Numbered from the stretch's first letter, positions 20,429 to 28,898 are shown. The stretch: 64,000 nucleotides of DNA from Clostridiales bacterium (GCA_019416935.1 DXWI01000007.1:40788-104787); one strand, 5' to 3'. Numbers and translations: made by a program. The notes: generated by a model from the letters alone, not told the origin.

Positions 20429-20461
20429 AGAGCGGTCAGAGCTTGGCCGCTCTTGTTCGTT
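20429..20461 (+). terminator. Terminator after clpB
   Basis: AGAGCGG (20429-20435) pairs with CCGCTCT (20447-20453), followed by TGTTCGTT. The T-run is weak. Confidence 0.65.
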
Positions 20462-20498
20462 GCGCCGGGACAAACAAGTATTTTCCAGATAAAAAGCA

Positions 20499-20527
20499 TT
20501 GCTTTCACGCGCGATGCAATCTATAAT
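20499..20527 (+). promoter_or_regulatory. Promoter of the Cna-B surface protein gene
   Basis: TTGCTT (20499-20504), 17 bp, perfect TATAAT (20522-20527), with a leader of about 70 bases. Confidence 0.75.
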
Positions 20528-20602
20528 ATTAAGTAATAAACCCGTGGTATCAGGGGCTTGTTGCAGAGCGTTTAGGGGAAATTAAAATAATTGGGGGAAA
20601 GT

Positions 20603-21600
20603 ATGAAAAGAAAAATGACGGCGTCCATTCTGGCAGTGCTGACGGCGCTGCTGGTCATCGTGGCCGCACAGACGGCGCTGGGCGCGCCTGCGGCGACGGT
20701 GCGCGGAGACATTCCCATTGAAAAGCAGTGGGAGCATGGAACGTTGCCCGCCGGGGAGCAGCCGCAGCGCGTTACGGCGAAGCTGATGCAGGGAACGCCG
20801 TGGTACAGCAGATTTCTTTGAGCAAGGGTGCCGACGGCCGCTGGCTGGGCGTCTTTCAGGACGTGCCGCTGTTTGCCGACGGCGCGGTGGTTCCCTATAC
20901 GGTGACGGAAGAACCCTTGGAAAACTATACCATGACGGCGGTACAGCTCCCGTCCCCGGGAACGGTTTCCGCCAGCGAATGGTCTAGTAAGATTACTCCC
21001 GCAAGCGAGAGCGTATACCCCATTGGCGACGCGGAGGTTGTGGTTGCCAAGAAGGGCGGAACCTATGACGTCTGGTCGCTCCATACGCTCAACGCCGTTC
21101 AGCAGCAGGCGCTGGTGGAGCAGATCAATCGAGCAAATCTGCAGGGAATTGGCGCAACGCTGAAGCTGGGAAACGGCGGCAATACGGAGATGCGCTTTGG
21201 ACTGCCGGCCGAGTTCCAGGATAAGAAGGGCAACACCGTTGAGATCCGCGCAGGGCAAAACGGAACGGAGATTGCGTTTGCGGACAGCTCCGTTTGGAGC
21301 CTGTTCTATTACGGTTCGATGACGGTGGAAGAGGCTTGCGGCGCAATCATTAAGAACGTGTATCAAGCGCCGGCCACGCCGACCCCGGCCACGCCGACTC
21401 CGGCCACGCCGACTCCGGCCACGCCGACCCCGGGCACGCCGACCCCGGCAACCCCAACCGCAACCCCGAAGCCGACGCCGGAACCGGAGATACCGAAAAC
21501 CGGCGACAGCCGGAACGCGATGGTCTGGCTTGGTCTGGCACTGGCGGCGGGCGCTGCGCTCCTTGTGCCTAAGATTAGAAGGTTCAAGCGTGCCAAATAA
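20603..21600 (+). pseudogene. Frameshifted Cna-B domain / IPKTG sortase-anchored surface protein
   Basis: The reading frame starting at ATG 20603 encodes a signal peptide and the first half of a Cna-B-like domain (IPIEKQWEHGTLPAGEQPQR), then stops at 20821. The other frame continues the same domain (VQQISLSKGADGRWLGVF ... VPYTVTEEPLENYT). A further domain, a Thr-Pro repeat linker and a sorting signal (EIPKTGDS, hydrophobic stretch, basic tail) follow. Restoring one base near 20792-20795 (GGAAC for GGAAAC) joins the halves into about 332 residues. It could be a pseudogene, a phase-variable gene or a sequencing error. No sortase gene lies in the window. Confidence 0.75.
21373..21451 (+). repeat. 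15-bp tandem repeat encoding a Thr-Pro linker
   Basis: About five copies of a 15-bp unit (GCCACGCCGACCCCG and variants) encode ATPTP repeats just before the sorting signal, a typical extended wall-spanning linker. Copy number could vary by slippage. Confidence 0.9.
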
Positions 21601-21618
21601 CAAATGTCTGTAAGATAC

Positions 21619-21646
21619 AAACAGGCGGTCATTGACCGCCTGTTTT
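21619..21646. terminator. Terminator between the surface protein and the aldolase-like gene
   Basis: AACAGGCGGTC (21620-21630) / GACCGCCTGTT (21634-21644) with a 3-base loop and TTTT on the plus strand. It can also serve the convergent minus-strand gene. Confidence 0.88.
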
Positions 21647-21724
21647 CTACATGAAAACGCTGTGCTGTTTGTTGATTCAGCGGGCCACCGGCATAACCGA
21701 CGGCCCGATCCTATGCGTGTTTCA

Positions 21725-22756
21725 TCACACCCGATCCAGAATGTCCATCAGCTCCTGCACATTTTGCTCCGTGGTCGCCCAGCTCGTGGCAAAACGCACG
21801 ATGGTGCGGCGGTCGTCCGCACGCGCCCAAAAACCAAAGCCGACGTGCGGCCGGAGCCGGTCGAGAAACGCGTTTTCGAGGATCACGAACTGCTGGTTTG
21901 TCGGCGACTCCCATGCAAACGGCAGATTGCGCGCACAAAAACCCTTCCGCAGAGCATTGGCCATGCGAATCGCGTGCGCGCCGATGCGCTCGTACAGGCC
22001 GTCGGTGAACAGCACATCGAACTGGTGGCCGAGCAGAAACCCCTTGGCCAGCAGCGCGCCGTGCTGCTTGACGATCGTCAAAAGCTGCCTGGGGCCGCCG
22101 TTCGGAAACACGACCGCTTCGCCGAACAGCGCGCCGACCTTGGTGCCGCCGATATAGAATGCGTCGCAGCAATCCGCGATCAGCGGCAGCGTGACGTCCG
22201 TACCCGCCGCGGCAAGACCGTAGCCGAGGCGCGCGCCGTCGAGATACAGCGGAATACGGTATTCGCGGCACACGGCGGACAGCGCGCGAAGCTCGGCCGA
22301 CGTATACAGCGTGCCAAGCTCCGTCGGATGTGAGATGTATACCATGCCGGGAAACACCATGTGCGTATAGCTTTCATCCGCATAGAACGTTTCGAGCGCC
22401 CGGCGAACATCGGCAGCGCGGATCTTGCCGAGCGTATGCGGCAGGGGCAGCACCTTGTGCCCCGTAAATTCAACCGCACCCGCCTCATGCACGCCGATGT
22501 GTCCCGTTTCGGCACAGAGTACGCCTTCATACCGCTCGAGCAGCGCGTCGATCACGACCGCGTTGGACTGCGTGCCGCCCGCGAGAAAAAAGACGTCCGC
22601 GCCGGGGCAGGCGCAGGCGGATCGGATCTTTGCCTTTGCGCTGTCGCACACCGGGTCGGCGCCATAGCCGGGCTGCGGGTCGCGGTTCGCGCGAAGCAGA
22701 CGCTCCAGGATGGCTTCGTGGGCGCCCTGCGTATAGTCGCTTGCAAAAGATAGCAT
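21725..22756 (-). CDS. Threonine aldolase-like PLP enzyme (beta-eliminating lyase family)
   Basis: A 343-residue fold-type I enzyme of the low-specificity threonine aldolase group, which splits threonine or allo-threonine to glycine and acetaldehyde. Motifs: SDYTQGAHEAIL at the N-terminus, FFLAGGTQSNAVVIDALL, TGHIGVHEAGAVEFTGHKV, LDGARLGYGLAA and the PLP lysine in GGTKVGALFGEAVVF. Some relatives act on other beta-hydroxy amino acids, so the exact substrate is open. It has its own TTGCAA/TATACT promoter and diverges from the DUF2975-like cassette. Confidence 0.85.
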   Translation of the reverse strand: MLSFASDYTQGAHEAILERLLRANRDPQPGYGADPVCDSAKAKIRSACACPGADVFFLAGGTQSNAVVIDALLERYEGVLCAETGHIGVHEAGAVEFTGHKVLPLPHTLGKIRAADVRRALETFYADESYTHMVFPGMVYISHPTELGTLYTSAELRALSAVCREYRIPLYLDGARLGYGLAAAGTDVTLPLIADCCDAFYIGGTKVGALFGEAVVFPNGGPRQLLTIVKQHGALLAKGFLLGHQFDVLFTDGLYERIGAHAIRMANALRKGFCARNLPFAWESPTNQQFVILENAFLDRLRPHVGFGFWARADDRRTIVRFATSWATTEQNVQELMDILDRV

Positions 22757-22788
22757 GGTTCGTTCTCCCTCTGATTAAATCTGCTCCC

Positions 22789-22817
22789 AGTATACACGCG
22801 ATTGCGTTTTGTTGCAA
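22789..22817 (-). promoter_or_regulatory. Promoter of the aldolase-like gene
   Basis: Minus strand TTGCAA (plus 22812-22817), 17-bp spacer, TATACT (plus 22789-22794). Confidence 0.7.
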
Positions 22818-22825
22818 ATCAAAAT

Positions 22826-22846
22826 AATTATTGACAAACAATAATT
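22826..22846 (+). promoter_or_regulatory. Perfect palindrome overlapping the -35 of the DUF2975-like/XRE cassette
   Basis: AATTATTG (22826-22833) and CAATAATT (22839-22846) are perfect 8-bp arms around a 5-base spacer and overlap the -35 box TTGACA. The operon encodes an XRE-type repressor, so this is a likely autoregulatory operator. Confidence 0.6.
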
Positions 22847-22859
22847 CTTATGCCATACT
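22831..22859 (+). promoter_or_regulatory. Promoter of the DUF2975-like/XRE/lipoprotein cassette
   Basis: Consensus TTGACA (22831-22836), 17-bp spacer, CATACT (22854-22859). Confidence 0.75.
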
Positions 22860-22906
22860 GGGGACAAGAAATGATTGTTTTACGATAATTTTGGAGGTTG
22901 AAAGGC

Positions 22907-23896
22907 ATGAAATACCGATGGACATTTCTGTTGCTTGCAGCGGAGGCCGTGCTGCTGACCGTGCTGTGCCTGACGGGATGGGCGCAGGCGGCGACGGGCG
23001 CTGCGGCGGTGATGACCTTTCCGTATGCGCAGCTCGGCGCGCTGCTGCGCGCGCTGTCGCTGTCAGGCACGGCGGGCAATGCGGCCGCATGGGCGCTCTA
23101 TCTGCTCCTCGGCCTGCTGCCGGTGATCTGGCTGCTGCTTCGCTGCATCCGGCGCCGCGCGCACGCGGAGGATGCGCTGCTGGCCGTCTTTTCGGGCGTA
23201 CTGCTCTATGCGCTGTACCTGTTCGTCAATCCTGCGGAGCTTGCCGCGCGGATGACGCCGGATATCAAAGCGAGCGCCGAACTGTCGCTCGCCATGGGCG
23301 GGGCGGCGCCCGGCTGCACGCTCCACGCGCTGCTGATCGCCTATGCGGTGCTGCGCCTGATGCGCTACAGCGCGGAGAAGGAGCGGGGCGTGTATCCGGC
23401 CATGCGGTGGCTGCTGTACGCGGTACTCGCGATGCTCGTGTTCGGCGTATTCGGCAGCGGCCTGTCCGGCCTGCTGCATTCCGTGGCGGCGCTGCGCGAG
23501 GCGAATACCGCTTTGCCCGCTTCCAAACTGACGGTGAGCATCGGGTTTCTTGCGGCACAGGCGCTCGTACAGGCGCTGCCGCTGCTATGCGGCATACCGG
23601 TAGCCTTGCAGGCGCTGCGGCTGATCGATGCGGTTTCGGTGGAGCCGTACAGCGAGGCAACCGTTGCGGCGGCGCACCGGATGGGAACGTACAGCCGCGC
23701 CGCGGTGGTCGGCGTGCTGCTTTCGCAGGTGGCGCTCAACCTGCTGCAGCTTGCGCTCGGGGGCGCCGTGCATGCAAGCAGCTATACGGTGGCGCTGCCG
23801 CTGACCGCCATTTTGCTGATGCTGGCCGCCATGCTGCTGGCGCGGTTCATGGAGCGGGGCAAGCGCATCAAAGAGGACAACGACAGCATCATTTGA
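22907..23896 (+). CDS. Multi-span membrane protein with DUF2975-like C-terminus
   Basis: A 329-residue protein with about eight hydrophobic segments. The last 130 residues resemble DUF2975 proteins: paired spans, EPYSEATVAAAHRMGTYSRA, and a C-terminal FMERGKRIKEDNDSII matching the family's LkeEnDxTI ending. It is roughly twice the usual DUF2975 length, so the N-terminal half is an extension. Nine bases after it comes an XRE regulator of the kind normally paired with DUF2975 genes. GGAGG lies 10 bases before the ATG. Function unknown; these pairs are thought to be regulator/membrane sensor modules. Confidence 0.65.
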   Translation: MKYRWTFLLLAAEAVLLTVLCLTGWAQAATGAAAVMTFPYAQLGALLRALSLSGTAGNAAAWALYLLLGLLPVIWLLLRCIRRRAHAEDALLAVFSGVLLYALYLFVNPAELAARMTPDIKASAELSLAMGGAAPGCTLHALLIAYAVLRLMRYSAEKERGVYPAMRWLLYAVLAMLVFGVFGSGLSGLLHSVAALREANTALPASKLTVSIGFLAAQALVQALPLLCGIPVALQALRLIDAVSVEPYSEATVAAAHRMGTYSRAAVVGVLLSQVALNLLQLALGGAVHASSYTVALPLTAILLMLAAMLLARFMERGKRIKEDNDSII

Positions 23897-23905
23897 GGTG
23901 AGACG

Positions 23906-24145
23906 ATGGCCATCGAAGTGCATCTGGACGCCGAACTGCGCCGCCGAGGGATGACGGCAAAGGAGCTGTGCGCGCTGGTCGGCATCACCGAGGCGAACCT
24001 GTCCATCCTGCGCAGCGGCAAGGCCAAGGGCGTGCGGTTCGGAACGATCAACCGCATTTGCTACTACCTTGGCTGCGATGTGGGCGATATCTTGAAATTT
24101 GACGGAAAACTGGAGGATTGTGATGCGGAAGAATCGTGCGATTAA
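23906..24145 (+). CDS. XRE-family HTH regulator (YozG-like)
   Basis: A 79-residue Cro/CI-type DNA-binding protein. The HTH spans about residues 13-65 (MTAKELCALVGITEANLSIL, then GVRFGTINRICYYLGCDVGD), followed by an acidic tail. This short XRE type is typically encoded next to DUF2975 membrane proteins. The upstream perfect palindrome is its likely target. The lipoprotein gene begins inside its 3' end. Confidence 0.88.
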   Translation: MAIEVHLDAELRRRGMTAKELCALVGITEANLSILRSGKAKGVRFGTINRICYYLGCDVGDILKFDGKLEDCDAEESCD

Positions 24146-25175
24146 CCTGATTGCGCTTGTATGCGCGCTGCTGCTGTGCGCGGGCTGTCAGCTCGCGAAG
24201 CCGGAAGCGGGGCCGGATGCCGTAGCCGGAAAGGAGCGGCTGATCGGCTTTTATGTGACGGAGGAGCCGCTCGATTTGTTCGATTTCGAGGCGTATTTCA
24301 ATGACAATGCGGGCAGCCTGCTTTCCGGCGGGGACGTGCAGATCAGCCCGGAGGAGAGCGCGGCTTACGGCGGGCGGCTGTATGCCGAGCGCGTGGACGT
24401 GGACGGTCGCGTGGAATACCGGTTTTCCGATCTCGAGGGCGACGGACTGTTCGTGTACACCTACGAGGGTGCGGATGGGAACGTGTCCGCATCCGGCGGC
24501 AATGGCGGGCTGATCAGCGATGCGAAGATCAGCGTCGGCAACGACAACAGCGTGGAGGGCACGATGTACGTCGTACCGAGTCATTTTTTCGCCATCTATC
24601 CGAACCCGGTCTACCAGAGCGCGGACGGCAGCGTCTACCTGACGGCGGGACAGGGCACCTCCATGAGCGGCGATATCGGGCTTTCGCAGGGCGAGGTCAT
24701 GACGCATACGATGACCGAGACGTATACTGAGACCGATGGCGAGGAGACGTATGAGGAGACCTTTACGGTAATCTTCCACCTTTCGGTCATGTTCGCGCCG
24801 GAGCAAATCGTTGTGCAGCAGATGGCACACGACGGCACGGTCATCCGCCGCGACAGCTACGCACCGGGCAAGGTGCCGGAAACGATCCGCCCGACGGCGG
24901 ACTGCGCGTATCTCATCGTCGAAACGCTGTCCACCGCGCCGGACCAAACGCCGCACGCCGACCGGCAGCTTCTGGACGGCGAAACGGATTCCCTCGTGAC
25001 CTATGCGGCGAACGAAAAGGGCTATTGCAGGGGGGCGTATTCGGCCATCGAGTGGGCTGCGGAGGATGGAACCGACGAAAGGCGCGCCTTGTCCGTGCAG
25101 ACATACGGGGGACGGGGCGGCAAGCGATGTGCGGTCGGGGCGGATGCGTTCAGCCCCGGCCGTTTGTTGGTTTGA
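24123..25175 (+). CDS. Lipoprotein of unknown function
   Basis: A 350-residue exported lipoprotein with signal LIALVCALLLCAGC (Cys about 21). The mature part is acidic and probably beta-rich, with repeated statements of the form GDGLFVYTYEG and TETYTETDGEETYEETF and no catalytic motif I recognise. Its start lies 23 bases inside the XRE gene, 6 bases after GGAGG, so it belongs to the same operon. The final ~40 residues are Arg/Gly-rich and unlike the rest, which could reflect a frameshift near the 3' end. Confidence 0.7.
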   Translation: MRKNRAINLIALVCALLLCAGCQLAKPEAGPDAVAGKERLIGFYVTEEPLDLFDFEAYFNDNAGSLLSGGDVQISPEESAAYGGRLYAERVDVDGRVEYRFSDLEGDGLFVYTYEGADGNVSASGGNGGLISDAKISVGNDNSVEGTMYVVPSHFFAIYPNPVYQSADGSVYLTAGQGTSMSGDIGLSQGEVMTHTMTETYTETDGEETYEETFTVIFHLSVMFAPEQIVVQQMAHDGTVIRRDSYAPGKVPETIRPTADCAYLIVETLSTAPDQTPHADRQLLDGETDSLVTYAANEKGYCRGAYSAIEWAAEDGTDERRALSVQTYGGRGGKRCAVGADAFSPGRLLV

Positions 25176-25285
25176 CGGCGCAGCGGTCCCACATATCCGA
25201 AGGGCGGGAAAGGCTTGCGCGTTCGGCGGCGGCACATCGGGCGGGAGCCGGTGGCAGGCGGTTGACGGGGAATGTTGGAAGCGGG

Positions 25286-25314
25286 TTGACATCGGCACTC
25301 TAATCTGTTAGACT
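25286..25314 (+). promoter_or_regulatory. Promoter of the BlaI/M56 operon
   Basis: Consensus TTGACA (25286-25291), 17-bp spacer, TAGACT (25309-25314). Its spacer and -10 are covered by operator 1, and operator 2 covers the expected start region. Confidence 0.8.
25298..25313 (+). promoter_or_regulatory. BlaI-type operator 1
   Basis: CTCTAATCTGTTAGAC: arms CTCTAA/TTAGAC (5 of 6 paired) between the -35 and -10 boxes. It shares the pattern CTCTAATnnGTTAGA with operator 2. Confidence 0.75.
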
Positions 25315-25323
25315 CAACGTAAA

Positions 25324-25339
25324 CTCTAATTGGTTAGAG
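25324..25339 (+). promoter_or_regulatory. BlaI-type operator 2
   Basis: CTCTAATTGGTTAGAG: perfect 6-bp arms CTCTAA/TTAGAG, 26 bp downstream of operator 1, in the transcript leader. Confidence 0.78.
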
Positions 25340-25354
25340 AGGAGGCAGCGCGCC

Positions 25355-25729
25355 ATGGAGACGCCGAAGATCTTTGAAAGCGAATACCGGTTTTGCCTGA
25401 TCCTGTGGGAGCGGGAACCCATCGGCAGCGGCGAGCTCGTGAAGCTGTGCCGGGAGCGGCTCGGCTGGAAACCCACCACCACCTATACGGTCATCAAGCG
25501 CCTGTCCGAGCGGGGCGTGCTCAAAAATGAGAACGCGGTCGTTTCATCGCTTGTGTCGAAGGATGAGGTGCAGGCGGCCGAGATCGACGAACTGGTTGAC
25601 AAACGGTTCGGTGGCTCTCTGCCCGCGTTTATCGCTGCGTTCGCCCGGCACCGCGGCATGTCGCAGAGGGAGATCGATCAGGTGCAGCGGATGATCGACC
25701 GCTACCGGAAGGAGGCGTCCGATGACTGA
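25355..25729 (+). CDS. BlaI/MecI/CopY family repressor
   Basis: A 124-residue winged-helix repressor. IFESEYRFCLILWEREPIGSG begins the N-terminal HTH, with GWKPTTTYTVIKRLSERG as the recognition helix region typical of BlaI. The C-terminal half is the dimerisation domain that the partner protease normally inactivates. The stop overlaps the M56 gene start by 8 bases. Two matching palindromes flank the promoter. Confidence 0.92.
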   Translation: METPKIFESEYRFCLILWEREPIGSGELVKLCRERLGWKPTTTYTVIKRLSERGVLKNENAVVSSLVSKDEVQAAEIDELVDKRFGGSLPAFIAAFARHRGMSQREIDQVQRMIDRYRKEASDD

Positions 25730-27341
25730 GTTGTTCCTGAAGCTGGTGAGCATGAGCGCGGCTGCGGGCTGTCTGGTGCTGGCGGTCGTTGTGCTTCGCC
25801 TGCTGCTCAAACGGGCGCCGAGGTGGATACTATGCCTGCTCTGGGGCATGGTGGCCGTTCGCCTGCTCTGCCCGTTTTCGCTGGAAAGCGCCTGGAGCCT
25901 GATCCCCGATCCGGAGACCGTGACCCGGGCTGCCGTGGACAGCTCACTTCCGGAAATCGAATTTCAAACACTCTTTGATATCGGGCATCATCGCCTGCAT
26001 GAGGAGCAGAATGTTCCCATCCGTCTGGGGAGCAGCATCTCGGCGGCGCAGACGATGAGCGCGGTCTGGCTGGCGGGCATACTGATCCTGATGATCTATA
26101 CGGGAGTCAGCTATCTGCGGCTGCGCCGCCGCATCCGCACGGCGGTACGGCTCAGGGACAATATCTATCAGAGCGAAGACGTGCCGAGCCCGTTCGTGCT
26201 CGGGCTGTTCCGGCCGCGCATCTATCTGCCGTTCGGCATGGATGAAAGGAGCATGGCGCATGTCGTCGCTCATGAGCAGGCGCACATCCGGCGGCGCGAC
26301 CACTGGAGCAAGCCCTTCGGCTTTTTGCTGCTCACGATATATTGGTTTCACCCGCTGATGTGGGTCGCGTACGCGCTGCTTTGCTGCGACATCGAGCTTG
26401 CCGCAGACGAGCGGGCCATCCGGCCGCTTGACGCAGGGCAGCGCGCGGCTTATTCCGAGGCGCTGCTCGCCTGCAGCGCGCCGCATAGGCGCATCGCGGC
26501 CTGTCCGGTCGCCTTTGGAGAGATCGGCGTGAAAAAACGCGTCAAGCATATATTGAAGTATCGCAAACCGGCCCTTTGGATGGTCGGTCTGGCCGTGCTC
26601 TGCTGCGCCATCGCGGCGGTATGCTTCCTGACAAACCCGAAACGTCAAACGGCCTTGGATTGGGCAAGGGCGCTGACGGCGGAGCAGGTGGAAAGCATCT
26701 CTCTGGTGGTGATGCCGCAGTCGCCGGAATTGCAATACCGGCTGTTTACATGCGATGAAATGGAGCCGGTCATTGCTCTTATCAACGACAGCCGGGGAAG
26801 ACGCTTGACCGCGCATGAGGCTGTGACCGGCGGCGGCAGTTTCTTCTATGTCCGCACAACGGACGGGGTGACCCACGAGGTCGGCAACGTCGGCAACATC
26901 TATCTGGTCATCGACGGAACGTATTATGACGCCGGGTATCGATGGTTGTCCGAATGGTATCAATCCTATGGAGCGGGCAATGCGCCGCTGCCGGAGGATT
27001 TCTTTTTGCCGGAAACGGCGTCGGCCGCAGCCCCGTCCGCTCCGGAGCTGCCCAGACTGACGCTTGCGGAGGTGCTTCGGCTGTCCGAAAAGGGCGAGGA
27101 CTTGAGCTGGGAGGATTTTGACCGGTACGCCCATATCGAAACCGGCTCCGGCCTGTATATCCGTGTGTATGAAATCGATCCGGTATTCTCCGTGTGGATC
27201 GGCGGCGGGCACGTCGAGGAAAAATCCATGTATCTTCGGCTGGTTGCAAATGCCAGTTCCGATGATTATATCGACATCCGCACCGGGGACGTGGCCGGTT
27301 TTATCGAAGCCCATGCGCAGGATACGGAACAGAACGGGTAA
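25722..27341 (+). CDS. M56 family (BlaR1-like) membrane metallopeptidase
   Basis: A 539-residue sensor-transducer. The N-terminal half has several membrane spans and the gluzincin zinc motif VVAHEQAHIRRRDHW (HEXXH, about residue 185), followed by CCDIELAADERAIR (the downstream Glu ligand). A further span lies near residue 290. The C-terminal ~240 residues are an extracellular domain without the penicillin-binding SxxK motif of true BlaR1, so the signal is unlikely to be beta-lactam binding in the classical way. It is expected to cleave the BlaI-type repressor encoded just upstream. Confidence 0.88.
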   Translation: MTELFLKLVSMSAAAGCLVLAVVVLRLLLKRAPRWILCLLWGMVAVRLLCPFSLESAWSLIPDPETVTRAAVDSSLPEIEFQTLFDIGHHRLHEEQNVPIRLGSSISAAQTMSAVWLAGILILMIYTGVSYLRLRRRIRTAVRLRDNIYQSEDVPSPFVLGLFRPRIYLPFGMDERSMAHVVAHEQAHIRRRDHWSKPFGFLLLTIYWFHPLMWVAYALLCCDIELAADERAIRPLDAGQRAAYSEALLACSAPHRRIAACPVAFGEIGVKKRVKHILKYRKPALWMVGLAVLCCAIAAVCFLTNPKRQTALDWARALTAEQVESISLVVMPQSPELQYRLFTCDEMEPVIALINDSRGRRLTAHEAVTGGGSFFYVRTTDGVTHEVGNVGNIYLVIDGTYYDAGYRWLSEWYQSYGAGNAPLPEDFFLPETASAAAPSAPELPRLTLAEVLRLSEKGEDLSWEDFDRYAHIETGSGLYIRVYEIDPVFSVWIGGGHVEEKSMYLRLVANASSDDYIDIRTGDVAGFIEAHAQDTEQNG

Positions 27342-27366
27342 ACAAATGACAGGAGAGGAGAATGAT

Positions 27367-27606
27367 ATGAACAGGAATCGGGCGCTGCGGTGTGTTTTCG
27401 GCGCTTTGGCGGTTGTGCTGTCGGACGTCATGTGCGCGCTTGTGGCATACCAGTACTGCGCGCTGCAGTGTTGCGGCCGGCATGCCGGATGCAGTGCGCC
27501 GGCGAGCATTGCGTTTTTGCTCGCCATTCCGTTTGCCGTCGCCATAGGGGCGTGCATTTTACTGGCGCTGTATTTTCACAGAAGGGCCAGGGGAGAGAAG
27601 CGCTAG
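27367..27606 (+). CDS. Small cysteine-rich two-span membrane protein
   Basis: A 79-residue protein with two hydrophobic segments (about 9-30 and 46-70) joined by a loop with five cysteines (YCALQCCGRHAGC). The start follows GGAGAGGAG by 6 bases and lies 25 bases after the M56 stop, so it is the third gene of the BlaI operon. I do not recognise a family. It may be an output or accessory of the regulatory pair. Confidence 0.6.
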   Translation: MNRNRALRCVFGALAVVLSDVMCALVAYQYCALQCCGRHAGCSAPASIAFLLAIPFAVAIGACILLALYFHRRARGEKR

Positions 27607-27616
27607 CAAGCAAACG

Positions 27617-27655
27617 AGCCACCGGTGGCTGCTGATTGCAGCCGCCGGTGGCTTT
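27617..27655 (+). terminator. Terminator of the BlaI/M56 operon
   Basis: GCCACCGGTGGCTGC pairs with GCAGCCGCCGGTGGC over 15 bp (one G-T wobble) around a 5-base loop, followed by TTTT. Confidence 0.88.
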
Positions 27656-27727
27656 TGCAGCTCAGGGGATGAACACGCCATGCCTGCGGGAGAAAACCCT
27701 CAGACGCAAATTGGCGGCAGGGGCTTG

Positions 27728-28747
27728 CTACTGCCTGAGCCGCATGATATTTTGGCGGTAGCCCTCGAGCGTTTCGCCCTCGGTCATGCCCCAGTCGCTT
27801 TGCAGGATGCCGATCACATGCTCGTAGGCGTCGATAGCGGCGGCGTTGTCGCCGAGAATCTCCGCGATGTGCGCCAGACTCTCATAGTTGTCCGTGAAGC
27901 GCGGCGGCTCCTGCAGCTCGATGGCATGCCGATAATCCGCCATGGCCTCCTCGTACCGGCAAAGACGCACCAGACCGTCCGCACGGCTGCTCCAGACGTG
28001 CCAGTCGTTCGGGTAGGCCGCCACCATGCCGTCCCATGCCGTGCGTGCGGCCGCCTCATCAGAGCGCCGCGCAGCGATCAGCCCGCGATAGAGCGGCACA
28101 TGATACGTTTCGGCCACGGCCGCCATGCGCCGGAGCGCCTGCTCGGCCTCGGAAAGGCGCCCGTCCGCGATGAGATTGTCGAGCAGCCACAGATAGCCCT
28201 GCCAGTAATCCGGATGCTCCTGCACAAACCGCTGGTAGAACGCGATCAAATCGTGGTGATTGGCGATGTTCCAGTCCGCGACCGCGCCGTGCGCGGCATG
28301 GCAGAGCGCGCTGTGATTGTCCTTTTTATATGGTTCCACCGCGAGCGCCCGCCGCGCCAGATCTGCGGCAAGCGACCGGTAGCCGTCGGCGCACTGGTTA
28401 TAGAGATCCGCAATCATCGTGAGACACCTGCCCTCCGCTGCGCCCATCGCGTGTTCCCGCAAAAAACGCACCGCATAGTCCAAGTCCTCGCGGCTGAGCA
28501 GCACTTCGTTTTCCATCATCGCTTCGATGCGGGCAAAGTGCGCCTCATCCGTGAGCGCAAACAGTTCGTCGATCGTGACGCCAAAATGAGCGCTCAGCGC
28601 CGGCAGTACGGCGATATCCGGCATGGCTGCGCCCGTTTCCCATTTGCTGACCGCCTGCGCGGAGACGCCGAGCGCCTCGGCAAGCTGCTCCTGCGTCATG
28701 TTGTGCCTGAGCCGCTGTGTACGAATCTGCTTTCCGATTTCGATCAT
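27728..28747 (-). CDS. XRE-family regulator with TPR-like C-terminal domain
   Basis: A 339-residue protein. Residues 5-65 form an XRE HTH (RHNMTQEQLAEALGVSAQAV, SKWETGAAMPD, LPALSAHFGVTIDELF). The rest is helical with tetratricopeptide-like repeats (for example CRYEEAMADYRHAIEL and GDNAAAIDAYEHVIGIL). This fusion is common in Clostridia, where the repeat half probably senses a ligand or peptide. It is monocistronic and convergent with the BlaI operon. Target unknown. Confidence 0.88.
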   Translation of the reverse strand: MIEIGKQIRTQRLRHNMTQEQLAEALGVSAQAVSKWETGAAMPDIAVLPALSAHFGVTIDELFALTDEAHFARIEAMMENEVLLSREDLDYAVRFLREHAMGAAEGRCLTMIADLYNQCADGYRSLAADLARRALAVEPYKKDNHSALCHAAHGAVADWNIANHHDLIAFYQRFVQEHPDYWQGYLWLLDNLIADGRLSEAEQALRRMAAVAETYHVPLYRGLIAARRSDEAAARTAWDGMVAAYPNDWHVWSSRADGLVRLCRYEEAMADYRHAIELQEPPRFTDNYESLAHIAEILGDNAAAIDAYEHVIGILQSDWGMTEGETLEGYRQNIMRLRQ

Positions 28748-28898
28748 TTTGTAGTCCCCTCTCTTTCAATCCCAGTATACGATGGCGCGCCGGGCCGCCG
28801 CCAGCGCTTTGCGGTTGAACGAACCCGAACGGCGGTTGAGCGGAGGACGGTGGAAAACCGGCAACAGCCCCAAATGACATGGTTTCAGATGATCGACA

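Noticed and set aside
21373..21451. The 15-bp tandem repeat as a CRISPR or iteron array
   Set aside because: It is in frame inside a surface-protein gene and encodes a Thr-Pro linker without spacers.
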